A stretch of 64,000 nt of DNA from Pollenia angustigena (taxonomy: Eukaryota; Arthropoda; Insecta; Diptera; Polleniidae): positions 204,851,253 to 204,915,252 of the forward strand of contig OV884060.1 of assembly GCA_930367215.1 (NCBI GenBank), read 5' to 3'. The first letter of the stretch is position 1. Each line of letters opens with the position of its first letter. Both the position numbers and the translations under genes were made by a program. Shown piece by piece: positions 53,901 to 63,442 of this stretch. The notes beneath the pieces were generated by a model that searched no databases, was not told the origin of the DNA, and worked only from the letters and a program-made list of their open reading frames with translations.

Positions 53901-55834
53901 AATATAACTCAGACGTTTTACTGGTGGAGTACTAAGGAAATAACTCAGAAGATTACTGGTGGAGACCAATATACTCTGGAAGCTCTCGCCTTCCTATAAG
54001 GTTTAGGTCGAACGAGGACTTTGCGGTTGAGGCTCCTAAAATTTGTGTGATACCCTGGCAATATAACTATAAATAGTTAGCCATAAAATTTTAGTGTTAA
54101 GAAAGCCAAAAAAAAAGAGTACTTTAATATTTTTTATACCCATTGACTTTCTCTGAAGTATACCGCAATTATGAAGATAATTTGATGAAATTTTGCATAT
54201 AGTTTCTAATTGGCGCAAGAACCAATCCTATTAAAAATGAGGCGAATCGGTCCATAATTTCCCATACAATCTACTTTTTTGAATAGGGTCTTTGAGCCCA
54301 CTATCAAACCAACTTTATTGAAATTTAAAGCATAGATAGATATTAATACAGATATGGACACATAAGCTATGCATTTTTTAAAAAATAAGACCAAGAGGGG
54401 AGATAGGGGGCAATTTCTGCCTCTCCGAAACTATCTAACGGAGTTTAATTAAATATAAAACATAGATACATAGATCCCTATTCGGTTAGCCATGCACTCT
54501 CGAAAATTTGTTTTTAAATGCTGTGGTGTAGGATTTCATATGGCGGGCTGACCGACTATACTTTCTTACTTGTTTTAACTAACTCTAAACCGAAATATAA
54601 ATCGTCTTAATTCATATCACCTCAGTTAATTAAGAAGTTTTATTCAATTGAGAACATAACAAAAGATTTTACATTTTTATTTATTTCATTTACATTTTTG
54701 ACAATAAAAAAACCCACTCAGCCTAATTTTATTTATTTTGAATTTTAATTTTTTTTTTTTGTAATCTTTTTTCGAAAAAAATCAATCTCTTATCATGTTT
54801 TTTATAACAATAGTTTTATATTAATCAGGTACTATCTTTTTTTATGTTTACATTTTCTTTGTTAAATTTCTTAATTTAATCAAAGTTTTATCTTAAAAGC
54901 ATAAAAACTTACCGATCATGCGGTGGAAAATATGTACCCGCCGTAATAGGAGCCAAGTCTGGCGTTAGCCATACACTCATTGGCCAACCGCCACTACCGT
55001 TCATCATCAACACAAACTGCATATAGATGCGATCTATATCAGGCCTTTCCTCACGATCCACTTTAATGTTGACAAAATGTTTATTCATTATTGCAGCTAC
55101 TTCCTCATTCTCAAACGATTCATGCTCCATGACATGGCACCAATGACAAGTGGAATAGCCTACCGATAGGAAAATCAATTTATTTTCAGTTCTAGCTTTT
55201 TCAATGGCTTCTTCGCCCCAGGGATACCAATCGACCGGATTATGGGCATGTTGTAGCAAATAGGGCGATCTTTCTTGAGACAACCGATTGGTAAATTTGG
55301 GCTCAACAGATTTAGGTGGTGAACCACCAGAAGCCCCTTCACTACCAGTTGACATGGTGCGAAAACGTGACAGACGTGGTAGTAAACTATAGAAAATAAA
55401 AAGAAATAACATAAAAAAAGAAGTATTAAAAAAACTTTGTACCTATGTATAATGTTAAGCATAGTTTTGTTATAAATAAAGATAAATGCAAGAGATGCAT
55501 ATGTTTGGCTGACCGTTGTCTGTGCATAAGTTTAGGTTAATTTGTTAGTAGTTGTTGCTTACGTAAATTGGGTAAGTGACTTGCTGCGTTTTAGTGTTAC
55601 AATGTTTGGTGCGATTGCTGCTTTTGATGATAGTGTAGTTGTTGATGCGGTGGCTGATGTCGCTAGAAGGCAACGTGCTGCTAAGCTCGTTGTACCTTGT
55701 TGTTGAGCTGGTGCAAATAATAAACTACTACTGTTGCTTAAGTTCTGAGCACTAGTTGAGTTAACTCCCTTAGTGGCCGTATTCTGTGTGGTTTGACGTA
55801 CTAAATTAGTTGATCGACAAAGATTTTTAAACAT
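41965..55834 (-). CDS. SPATA20-like thioredoxin / six-hairpin protein, five exons
   Basis: Homologue of spermatogenesis-associated protein 20 (DUF255/YyaL family; Drosophila CG8613-type). Exons: 55834-55563, 55386-54913, 44012-42855, 42790-42582, 42428-41965; GT-AG throughout and phases 2,2,2,1 consistent, giving about 858 aa. Residues ~1-110 are Ser/Thr/Ala-rich and basic, compatible with a mitochondrial presequence. The thioredoxin-like domain has [20 protein letters not shown] and CHWC (Cys ~171 and ~174). Exon 3 begins the (alpha/alpha)6 domain ([32 protein letters not shown]); exon 5 holds [15 protein letters not shown]. The first ATG is ambiguous: the frame is open upstream without ATG, and an internal MSTGSEG start (~102) fits the shorter orthologues. 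Molecular activity of the family is not established. Confidence 0.93.
44587..44971. mobile_element. MITE, TIR GCCGTATTCTGTAA-type
   Basis: GCGTATTCTGTAACTTGCTT at the left, with AGCTAAAGC, mirrors TTTAGCGAATTACAGAATACGGC at the right. Contains repeated TAGCGAT-type motifs and a further hairpin (44622-44753). Confidence 0.75.
44622..44753. mobile_element. 132-bp hairpin MITE
   Basis: CCTGTTTTTATAAAACGTAC with AAGTGAGTGAGTGAGAA pairs with TTCTCACTCACTCACTTGCA and ACGTTTTCTAAAAACAGG. Innermost level of the 44.4-45.8 kb nest. Confidence 0.8.
45568..45796. mobile_element. PIF/Harbinger-type MITE, TAA TSD
   Basis: Ends CACTACGTGACAA and TTGTCACGTAGTG lie between TAA duplications (AATAA on both sides). 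Inner inverted blocks CCAAATGAATTTG / CAGATTCATTTGG. Confidence 0.85.
46033..47204. mobile_element. Foldback-type element with internal 82-bp array
   Basis: Outer TIR GGGGTGTTCTGGAAATCGAA is inverted at 47184-47204. Inner arms of about 170 bp (46150-46320 vs 46990-47155) carry GGGGCGTACGAAAAAAA, GGGGGCTGAGGCCCGTGG and CTGGACCCA...GGGCGGGG inverses. The centre holds the GC-rich direct repeats. No ORF. Confidence 0.85.
46580..46926 (+). repeat. GC-rich 82-bp direct repeat, four units plus partial
   Basis: CTGCRTAGC landmarks at 46594, 46675, 46757, 46839 and 46921 (81-82 bp period). Each unit has GGCCTTCGGCCGG (a self-pairing hairpin), ATTTTCTCCTCTATGG, and CCGGCTTCGCTAACTAAAG. Closely related to each arm of the palindrome at 4027-4240. 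Confidence 0.95.
48012..48318 (+). mobile_element. 5'-truncated LINE 3' end with (CCTAA)n tail
   Basis: Encodes [15 protein letters not shown], the Cys-rich C-terminal motif of Jockey/I/R1-type LINE reverse transcriptases, then LFCRESGWF to TAG. ~85 bp of 3' UTR end in about five AACCT units. ACAACTTTACA (11 bp) is duplicated at 48001-48011 and 48319-48329, the signature of target-primed insertion. GC-rich compared with its surroundings. Confidence 0.85.
48563..50127 (+). mobile_element. HINE (long form)
   Basis: 5' AAGTAAGAGTGCTATATTCGG with hairpin ATTCGGCTGTGCCGAAT and ATACCCTTCACC; 3' CCTTCGGTGAAGGGTATAAAAA. Internal partial tandem repeats occur (CAGTATTTCGGTTATAACTCA twice; ACCGACGTGTT twice). 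No TSD. Copy B of the host hAT (AAATAATAAAAATATCG) shows the empty site. Contains the 233-bp MITE 48810-49042. Confidence 0.8.
48810..49042. mobile_element. 233-bp palindromic MITE, copy 2 (inverted)
   Basis: GGGGTCTAATCACTGCAT to ATGCGGTGATTAGACCCC, same length as 25800-26032 but opposite orientation. Left flank AAATCA, right flank AGTATTTCGG. The uninterrupted sequence TTCAGTATTTCGGTTATAAC is present at ~49350 within the same HINE. Confidence 0.9.
50243..51361. mobile_element. hAT-like non-autonomous element
   Basis: TAGGGAATGGTAAATCGATT and AATTGATTTACCATTCCCTA are inverted. Flanks GTTTGTAA / GTTTGTAT (7/8). Repeated AAATCGAAAATCGATT motifs near both ends. Copy 1 of the host repeat (near 13965) is the empty site. 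Confidence 0.85.
51679..52725. mobile_element. hAT-like MITE with ~280-bp shared core
   Basis: CAGGCCTGTTCTGAAAATCAC and GTGATTTTCAGAACAGACCTG are inverted; GTGATTT motifs recur near both ends. The TSD is unclear. The interior (about 52015-52580, itself partly duplicated) is homologous to ~5700-5990 in the MITE 5182-6202. Confidence 0.8.
53638..54055 (+). repeat. Repeat of unknown class with ~33-bp internal repeats
   Basis: TCGTAAAACTGCTCTGAGTG to GTTTCGGC is repeated at 63866-64000. Beyond it, CTGGTGGAGAACCA...AATAACTCA occurs about four times (53858-53990). It may be the LTR/leader of a retrotransposon, but no partner LTR or pol is in the window. Confidence 0.5.
54115..54574 (-). mobile_element. 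HINE, minus strand
   Basis: Reverse complement begins AAAACAAGTAAGAAAGTATAGTCGGTCAGCCCGCC near 54574, the 5' end type seen at 11747. Internal GGTCCATAATTTCCC-like text matches other HINEs. The 3' end is indistinct. Confidence 0.65.
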
Positions 55835-56821
55835 ATCAAAGCTTGTTGTACATAGACCTCTTTTTGCTAAAGAAGAGATTTCTTGCTCACTCTGGGAATA
55901 GGGGAGACAGCACAACGATTTGATGCTACAGAGGAGTTTGGGTAACAAAAGCTTTATTTATTGTAATGTTTTTTTACGTGTTAATCACAGCCATTTATGC
56001 CCTTAAAGTGCAAATACCACCTGATAGTCTTAATACTTTTCCGCCCCCCTTAGTTAATTACACAAATATTGTGATAGGCTTGTTGTTAGTATTGTGATGT
56101 GTTTATTTATGTTGTTTTTATTCTTGTTTATATTTTATTATTACATCAAAACTAATCGAATTGGATTTTTCGATTAGAAAACACTTTCTGTTATCCCGTT
56201 TTTGTTTATTATTCTTAATTGTACACTGAATTGCAGTTTAAGAAATGTTTGTGTGTTTTTTTTTATTTTTTTGTTAATTACACAATTTATTAGTTCGATC
56301 ACACCAGAAAATAAATATTTTTTAACTTGTTTTCGTATCTCAACTCATTCACAAATGAAAAAGTAATTTCTGGTTGTTTCTCAGTTCTCTTTTATCAAAA
56401 ATCCATTTTATTATTTTGTTTATCATTTGTGCTTTTACAACGTTTCTTTTACGTGTTTTGATTACGTCATTACGTAAATATAACCCAACAAATAAAAATA
56501 TTCCATTTACATACATACGTGGTAAAACAGACTGGTTTTTCTTAGCTACAATCGCGACCACTGACGGAAAACTACACAGAAATGTTAAATACTTTTATTG
56601 CCATTTTCTCAATGTATCGACAAACTGTCTGCTATTTAATGTCAACATTAATTTATTGGACCAATAAACTATCCGTAAACGATTTTGGGTTTCTCAATAT
56701 ACCGGCAAAAAACATTGTTTTCAGTTGGCAACACCACTCAAAATACACATGCAAAAGTTGGGAGTCAGCTGATGGAATTTATCTGTACGGCAAACAATAG
56801 GAAAATAAAAAATTGGCAGAT
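55835..56821. other. Upstream region of SPATA20-like gene
   Basis: Contains the 5' UTR/promoter. The exon-1 frame stays open up to 55948, then TAA. Homology-free ORFs on both strands look random. No TATA box could be singled out. Confidence 0.4.
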
Positions 56822-57270
56822 GCAAGGTATATTTATAGCAGGTAGTCTCGGAAAGCCAGATGGTTATTTTTTATTTGCTTATTTTACGATACAAACTGTC
56901 AAATGTTGTATAGTAAACAAGGTATTTTGTCTTTATCTTTTGTCTCTTTTTAACCCCTATGCTGTTTGACAGTTCGTATCACAAAACAACAATAAAAAGC
57001 CCTGTTGTTTGTTTTATTGTACAATTGTTGTAATCTCGCGGCTACCAGGTAGTCTCGGAAAGCCAGCTGGTTATTTTTGATACAAACTGTCAAATGTTGT
57101 ATAGTAAACAAGTAAACTAGGTATTTTGTCTTTGTCTTTTTTATCTCTTTTCAACCCCTTTGCTGTTTGACAGTTCGTATCACAAAACAACAATAAAAAG
57201 CCCTGTTGTTTGTTTTATTGTGCAATTGTTGTAATCTCGCGGCTACCTGCTATAAATATACCTTGCGATT
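56822..57270. mobile_element. MITE containing a tandem dimer
   Basis: Outer inverse GCAAGGTATATTTATAGCAGG / CCTGCTATAAATATACCTTGC. Inside, two ~200-bp direct copies, each from CAGGTAGTCTCGGAAAGCCAG to TTGTAATCTCGCGGCTACC. Each has its own inverted ATACAAACTGTCAAA / TTTGACAGTTCGTAT pair. Confidence 0.85.
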
Positions 57271-57531
57271 AGCTTTGCGATAAAATCGAAGCAAATGAGA
57301 CATTGAGAAAACCAAATTTTTTAATGTGCAGTTTTTTGTTGGGAAAAAAAATAATCGCCTAATCAGAAAATGGCCATTAGACAAAAATAAAATAGCAATT
57401 AAAGTGCATGTTAAATAGTATTAACCAACTTTTATTGTTATCACGTTAAATCGGTTCTAGTCATCGTCCAAACCTACAATATTTGTTGCTACAATTGTTT
57501 AAAATTTTGCTTTAAAATTGCACTATAAATC

Positions 57532-57770
57532 TGTGGCTTGGTGCTCAATGGGCCAATGTCAATATTTTTCGGTTTTGAGTTAATCGTTGCACTAGGTGTT
57601 TTCTTTTAAATTTTTTTTTTTTGATTAAACAGCCAATGTTTGTAGCCCAGAACAGCTTCATAAGGGTTTTGCTAGCAAATTTCAGTAAGAACTTTTCTAT
57701 AAAAACAATTTAATTTAAATTTTCTCAAAAGTAAATATTTTGACATTGGCACTTTTAGCACCAAGCCACA
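57532..57770. mobile_element. 239-bp MITE
   Basis: TGTGGCTTGGTGCTCAATGG with CCAATGTCAA is inverted at TTGACATTGGCACTTTTAGCACCAAGCCACA. No ORF. Confidence 0.85.
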
Positions 57771-57920
57771 AAAATATACCTTGACATAACCTTTAAAGCA
57801 GAATAACATCGTACATTGTTGTCAACACATTTCACAGTATAGTGCACTTCTTTTCGTTGTGCAATAAAAATCAAAAGGATTTTGATTCTTGCCAATATAT
57901 TATGCCACCTTCGAATATTA

Positions 57921-58062
57921 GTGCCGCTTCACACACGTCAAGTTTGACTCGTCAAGTCTTGAGCTTTTAGGAGAGAAGGGAAAAGAGAATGCCATATCTT
58001 TTCCCCTCTCTCCTAAAAACGCAAGACTTGACGAGTCAAACTTGACGTGTGTGAACCGGCAC
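57921..58062. mobile_element. 142-bp palindromic Harbinger MITE, copy B
   Basis: Flanked by TTA at 57918-57920 and 58063-58065. The hairpin GTGCCGCTTCACACACGTCA / TGACGTGTGTGAACCGGCAC pairs along nearly the whole length. Confidence 0.9.
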
Positions 58063-58253
58063 TTATATACACATTGACGATAAATTAACACAATACAAAA
58101 TATACAACAATTATCAATTTGCACGAAGAAAAATTCTGGGCTGTTTCGTGCAAGAAGAAGAAGAATTTTATTCTCTCAAATCCGCTCTCATTTACACAAA
58201 TTAAAAGTACGGGAACGCTTTTCGTGCAAATTGGGATCCCGAGGGATCCCTAA

Positions 58254-58405
58254 GTCGCAATTTACACTATGGACATTTCTTGCCGGACAGAAAAAGTTTT
58301 TTGGCGAGAGAGGCAAGAAGTAAAGAGTGTCAAGCATACAGCGTCGCCCCCTTACCAACAAACTTTTTCTGTCCGGCAAGAAATGTCCATAGTGTAAATT
58401 GCGAC
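58254..58405. mobile_element. 152-bp Harbinger-type MITE, copy 1
   Basis: GTCGCAATTTACACTATGGA with CATTTCTTGCCGGACAGAAAAA is inverted at the right end to GCGAC. Left flank TAA. Homologous, in reverse, to 63443-63817 without its nested insertion. Confidence 0.85.
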
Positions 58406-59828
58406 ACAGTAGAGTAAAGAAACAGAGCTTATATTGCAAGTGTATGAGCCGCTTTATGCATAAATTTAAATCGCTGAAATTCACATAAAAACTGTTAACT
58501 TGCAAACACTTTAAAATTAATAATTTTTGTGTTTTGGTTGTATTTCTTGTTCAGCCGCCTTTATTCAATTCGTTCGTTATAAAATTTAATTGTAAAAAGT
58601 GTTCAATATTTATTAAACAGCTATGAATTGTAACAAATTTACAAGATTTTAAATTATATTAATGATTTATAAAAGTGACAAAAAGTGTTTGCAAAGATTT
58701 TATTGTCTTGATTTTTTAATTGTTTTTTTTTTAAGTTGGAACACATTTGTGAGTAAAAAAAGGCGCTTTATTTTGGTGTTTATGTTATATGTAAACAAAT
58801 TATAAATTATTAAATATAAAGTTTTTGTTTAATGATTTTTCACATAATTAGTGTGCTGACTTTGCTCGCATCTTTCAAATTTTTGTGTTTGAGTGAGTAT
58901 TTGTTGATGATTTTTTAGTCTGATTAGAACACGATCCAACAATTGTAGCGAAATTCATTTGCATGATTTTCTAAAAATTTTAAGTTTTAACAGCTCCTTT
59001 CAATTTAAATTGGATCGCATGATTTAAAAATACTGTGAAGCAAAACTGACGGAAAGTAAAGAAAAGATGTTCGTTAATATAAAGTTTTATTAAATTTTGT
59101 TTTTCAAACATTGGGAAAATGCATGGTGTAAGTTAATACACCAAGGAAAATGCGTGCAAATATAAAACATTTAAAAGTGCTGTTACATGAAGGTAAGTAA
59201 GTTTTAAGAATCTACTTAGGTAAAATATGAATTTAAAAAATAATACCCAGCTATTAAAAAACATTTGGAACGACTCACTTAACCTCAAATTGGGGAAAAA
59301 TTTTTTCCTTTTAAAAGCACAGTAAACATAAAAAATGATATCCTACAAAAAACATAATTTTAAATACGTAATAGGTATGTGCATTATACAAGGTACACTG
59401 CGAATCCCAAAAATAAGGAGTGTAATTTATAAAGGAATCGGTTAGAAACCGGAAATTTCGAATTCAGTATTTAACTTTAGAAATAGATTTGTAAAACCTA
59501 TTTCTCTTTTTTTCCGTTAAAGGTATTCTTTTAAATTTTGTATTAAATCTTTAGAAAAATCGGAGGCATGGAAAAACTAGTTGGTACCGGTATTCTCAAT
59601 AACTCACAACGTGATGGTCAAAAAATTCGGATTTTTTTTTCAAATTTTGAAAATGGAGTTTTGATCTGCCGTTAAAACATTATTATTTTTTGGTCATACC
59701 TGCTAATAGGTTTACGGTATCCTACGAAGACAAAAACTTATATTCAAGTAAATACGGGTTTATTTTAAGTAAAAATTAGCTCTTATTCAAATATTTCTCA
59801 AAATAGATATGTTAATTTTAATCCAAAT
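58406..59828. other. No recognisable feature
   Basis: AT-rich intergenic DNA; no coding signal, no clear inverted or direct repeats noticed. Confidence 0.3.
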
Positions 59829-59992
59829 TTTGATATTTTAATCAGGTAAAAGTTTATTAATTTTTATTAAATTACTTTTATGAAGAAAGGAATTTTACAA
59901 CATGAAATTAATAAATATTTATTGATAATATTTCATTCTTGGCTGAGCTGGGAACCGAACCAAGGTTTTCACGGACAGGCTGCCCTTATATG
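59829..59992 (-). repeat. tRNA-derived SINE-like repeat, copy 2
   Basis: Reverse complement has ACCTTGGTTCGGTTCCCAGC, a degraded B box, followed by CAAGAATGAAATATTATCAA and TTTCATGTTGTAAAATTCC as in 40850-41085. The 5' (A-box) part may extend to ~60060 (CAGCGGTGAGTG). Confidence 0.45.
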
Positions 59993-60159
59993 TTTCGATT
60001 GTAACCAATCATTCTCTTCAGATGGTTTTACCGTTTAACACTCACCGCTGACTATTGGCTGGCAGCCAATAGTCAAACATCAATCTTTAAACCAAATGGT
60101 ATTTAACATTGATTACACAGGCCAACACTCAATTTGCTTCTTTGAATTTATCAACTGAT

Positions 60160-60555
60160 AAAAGTGGATAACACAGCCCGACAAAATTAAAAAATATGTT
60201 TGCTTCTTTGAATTTATCAACTGATTCTAGTTAATTTGGGTTCGCTGAATTCAAAACTCTAATCAGTTTGTCTCTATCAGCTCTAGTTTTCATGATATAA
60301 CTTTTTATACCCTCCACTTATGACCTCCAATTACACAAATTACCCAAATTTTTTTTCCAAAATTTTTTTTTTTTATCAAAATTTTTTATTTACTGTTATA
60401 GTTATTGCCAAAAAAAAAAACTCCCAAACTAGAGCTGATAGAGACAAACTGATTACAGTTTTGAATTCAGCGCACCCAAATTAACTAGAATCAGTTGATA
60501 AATTCAAAGAAGCAAACATATTTTTTAATTTTGTCGGGCTGTGTTATCCACTTTA
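60160..60555. mobile_element. Foldback element with ~133-bp arms
   Basis: AAAAGTGGATAACACAGCCCG through CTATCAGCTCTAGTTT (60160-60293) is inverted almost perfectly at 60422-60555, around a ~130-bp AT-rich loop containing ATACCCTCCAC. No ORF. The outer end TTTGCTTCTTTGAATTTATC is also duplicated directly at ~60133. Confidence 0.9.
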
Positions 60556-61009
60556 ATTGATTTACCTTTTCTTCCTTACTTATGTTTTTCGTACCTTTTG
60601 TCTTGAAGTCCAAAGTACATTCTCTGTTTTCTATGATTTTGTCTTTCCTTTTCCTGTTGACTTTTTTCAGCACAACTTGAAGGACAAATGTAAAAATCGA
60701 GCTTGTGCCTTAGTTTTTTAACAATGATTAAGTATTGTGGTTATTTTGTTGAATTGTTTATGGTGGAGTGTGAATTTTTTCTTTAACATAATGATTTCAA
60801 TTGTACACTTACAACCTGCTTACTTATAAGGGATGATGGTAAGTTATTCAATCATTTTTATTAACTTAATTTTAAAATTCACTTCCATGGTATTTGCTTC
60901 TCTGCTGCTTCTTAGTATTATGTAGTAGCCAGCGCATATCTATATCAGTGCTCATGTACTTTTCTTGCTTCCATTAACCTTAAAATTTGTTACTGGGTAA
61001 GGATCATAC
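60556..61009. other. Intergenic with a repeat fragment
   Basis: ATTGTGGTTATTTTGTTGAA...TGTTTATGG near 60735 matches 40868-40900, so part of the SINE-associated repeat is displaced here. No gene. Confidence 0.4.
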
Positions 61010-61657
61010 TAGTGCTGGGATACTATCGATATTACTATCGACTGATTGTTTGTACTTGTACAGGAAAACTTTAATTATTTTGTTATAAGGCAACAGTCCG
61101 TTGTTTTCACCACTTTATTGAATGTATGAGACGTATGTATATACGCACGTTATTTTAGATGGCAGTTTTTTAAAAATTGATAAGTACCTTTCTGAAGGAC
61201 CCGAAGTAACAGGGACTATAAGATATTCCATTGCAACTTTAAAAAATTTTCTAAATTCTAAACCCAAAAAGGTAATCAATCTAGCGGACTTATCCTCTAA
61301 TGGTCGTTCATTGTTTTGTCTTATGCTTGCAATTGCATTTTGATTTGCAGTTTTTTTTACAACATTACAAAAATATTTGCCAAACATGTAAAAATTTCGA
61401 CTTAAAGTCCTTTAATTAGCAGTAAAAAGCACTGATTAGCAATCCATACCACTTGCCATTCTTGTTGTTTATATTCATTGCTGTAATTCAGCGCGAATTT
61501 ATAAAAGCAAGTAAATATTTGCGGCAAAAAACTGTGTGTGTATAGCTGCTGTTAGATGTCTTTATATCTTTATTTTAAATAATAAAAATATCGATATTTA
61601 TATTTTTTCTATCGATATTTTCGATATTTTCAGACTATCGATAGTTTCCCAGCACTA
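61010..61657. mobile_element. hAT-derived element, copy B
   Basis: Ends TAGTGCTGGGATACTATCGA and TCGATAGTTTCCCAGCACTA. Perfect 8-bp TSD GATCATAC at 61002-61009 and 61658-61665. The minus strand 61387-61115 retains [20 protein letters not shown], a degraded hAT C-terminal dimerisation motif, so this is an internally deleted hAT derivative. Confidence 0.9.
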
Positions 61658-61796
61658 GATCATACATATCACCCCATTTCTTGCTATAATATGCCATGGA
61701 AGATAAGTCATCCCTTACCATTACTTCGATTTTCCTGCTGTTTAATTGTTTTGAATTTTGTCACCAGGGAAACAAGAAATGTCTAAAAAGTGCGTT

Positions 61797-62056
61797 TTTT
61801 TAAATTTTCAGATCTGAATAACTCTGATCTGAAATTAAATCTGGACATAGCCTTTACAGTTCTGAAATGTTTATGGCCTTGTCATTTAACCCTATTAGGA
61901 CTGATGCGCCCACAATTTGAATTTTGCCCCCTTTTTTGCCATTATCTATAAGTACCTACTAAAATTAAAAAATTTTAAATTTTCAGAACTATATAACTTT
62001 GATCTGAAATTAAATCTGGACACAGCACTTACAGTTCTGAAATGCTTTTGGCCTGG
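61797..62056 (+). repeat. ~180-bp tandem duplication
   Basis: AAATTTTCAGA...AACT-TGATCTGAAATTAAATCTGGACA...ACAGTTCTGAAATG occurs at 61797-61880 and 61975-62045. Origin unknown. Confidence 0.75.
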
Positions 62057-62289
62057 GCTCTTGTTTAATTAAACATTTTTATTTAGCTATTTTATTTTTT
62101 ATTAACAATTTGTTCTTACTATTATTTTTGTTGTTTTTTTGGTTGTAAATTTTTAATTTATTTGAAAATAGTAAAATTCTGTTATCATAACAGTCGTTGA
62201 GTCAAAGCTAATCACCCTTATTGTGTTTGGCGTATTTAAAATACGCCTTCGACTGTTTGGTAATAGATTAAAGAGAACGTGAACTTTTT

Positions 62290-62820
62290 AAGGCTCAGTT
62301 AGTCTTTACTTTCTGTTCTGTTCCGAATCAGCTGATTTGTTTTCCTGTGGCATTGATCAGTTTTTCTGTTCTGTTGCGGTCCAATTTGTTAAAATCAAAA
62401 ACTTGTTAAGTAATTGTAAGTGACAGTAAAATAAATAAAATAAACATATGTATTTATATTGAGATAAACTGTTTTTTGATTTTAAGAATTCATAAAATTT
62501 AATTTCTTCAAATTTATGCTCACTAAAGTTATTGAAATAAAACAATGAATGGTGCAAAACTAATTAATTTGTCATAAATGGCTGGTAAGTTACTACAGAA
62601 TAATAACTATTGCAATTTCGTAATATGGGGTCTTCACCTGACAATTTTTTGTCATACCAAACGTCAAAGTCTATATAAAAAACTCTAAAATTGTTGTCAG
62701 CGTTTTTTTTTTATATGAAGTTTGACGTTTATTGTGACAAAAAATTGTGAGGTGAAGACCTCATGTAACAGAACGGCACGGAACAGAACAGAAACAGAAA
62801 GTGAAGACTAATTCTGCCTT
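62290..62820. mobile_element. MITE with nested MITE
   Basis: AAGGCTCAGTTAGTCTTTAC with TTTCTGTTCTGTTCCG is inverted at CGGAACAGAACAGAAACAGAAAGTGAAGACTAATTCTGCCTT. Encloses 62625-62764. Confidence 0.8.
62625..62764. mobile_element. 140-bp palindromic MITE
   Basis: ATGGGGTCTTCACCTGACAA with TTTTTTGTCA, and CTTTGACGTTTATTGTGACA...GGTGAAGACCTCAT, are inverted. TAA-like flanks. Confidence 0.8.
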
Positions 62821-63099
62821 AAGTCTGTGTTCATAAGTCTGAGATCATACGGCTCATGTCTTATTGACAAGATTCTTCCTTTCTTCTCTTAACAAGAATT
62901 GGCGTTCAAATGATTCATGTCATGTTGACGACATGTGCTTTTTTGATATTGAAAACAATAACAAAATTAAACAACGAATGAAAAAGCAAAACGTAAAGAC
63001 AGTACATGCATCTGTGAACTCGTTTCTTTTCCCCTCGTCCCTCTCGCCTATAAAGTAGCAATCTTGTCAATAAGACATGAGCCGTATGAACACAGACTT
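62821..63099. mobile_element. MITE, TIR AAGTCTGTGTTCATA
   Basis: AAGTCTGTGTTCATA and ACGGCTCATGTCTTATTGAC are mirrored by GTCAATAAGACATGAGCCGT and ATGAACACAGACTT. It abuts the previous MITE and the next. Confidence 0.8.
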
Positions 63100-63100
63100 A

Positions 63101-63242
63101 GTGCTGGTTCACACAAGTCAAGTTTGACTCTTCAAGTCTTGATCTTTTAGGAGAGAATGGAAAAGAGAATGCCATTTCTTTTCCCCTCTCTCCTAAAAAC
63201 TCAAGACTTGACGAGTCAAACTTGACATGTGTGAACCGGCAC
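63101..63242. mobile_element. 142-bp palindromic Harbinger MITE, copy C
   Basis: TTA at 63098-63100 and 63243-63245. GTGCTGGTTCACACAAGTCA / TGACATGTGTGAACCGGCAC. Inserted at the right end of the 62821-63099 MITE. Confidence 0.9.
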
Positions 63243-63442
63243 TTAGTCTCATGTCTTATTGACATGATCAGGGCTGTCAGATATGGCGATTTCTCGCCAA
63301 ACGTGGCGATTATGAAACGTGTTTGGCGTTGGGATTTTCCATTTGGCGACTGGCGATTTTTTTGTCGATTTTGATATAACAGGCGATTTGCTCGGCTATT
63401 TTTACCATTTAAATATTATTAAAGCGATTTTTTTTTTTCTAA

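Larger units (their letters stand above)
44013..54912 (-). other. 10.9-kb TE-filled intron 2 of SPATA20-like gene
   Basis: Bounded by donor CG|GTAAGT (54912) and acceptor CCTCAG (44013). Apart from about 1 kb it is accounted for by the elements listed between 44.4 and 54.6 kb. The splice phase is preserved, so the gene remains structurally intact. Confidence 0.85.

Noticed and set aside
56374..56969. Overlapping plus-strand ORFs upstream of the SPATA20-like gene
   Set aside because: No conserved motif; partly inside a MITE dimer and open by chance.
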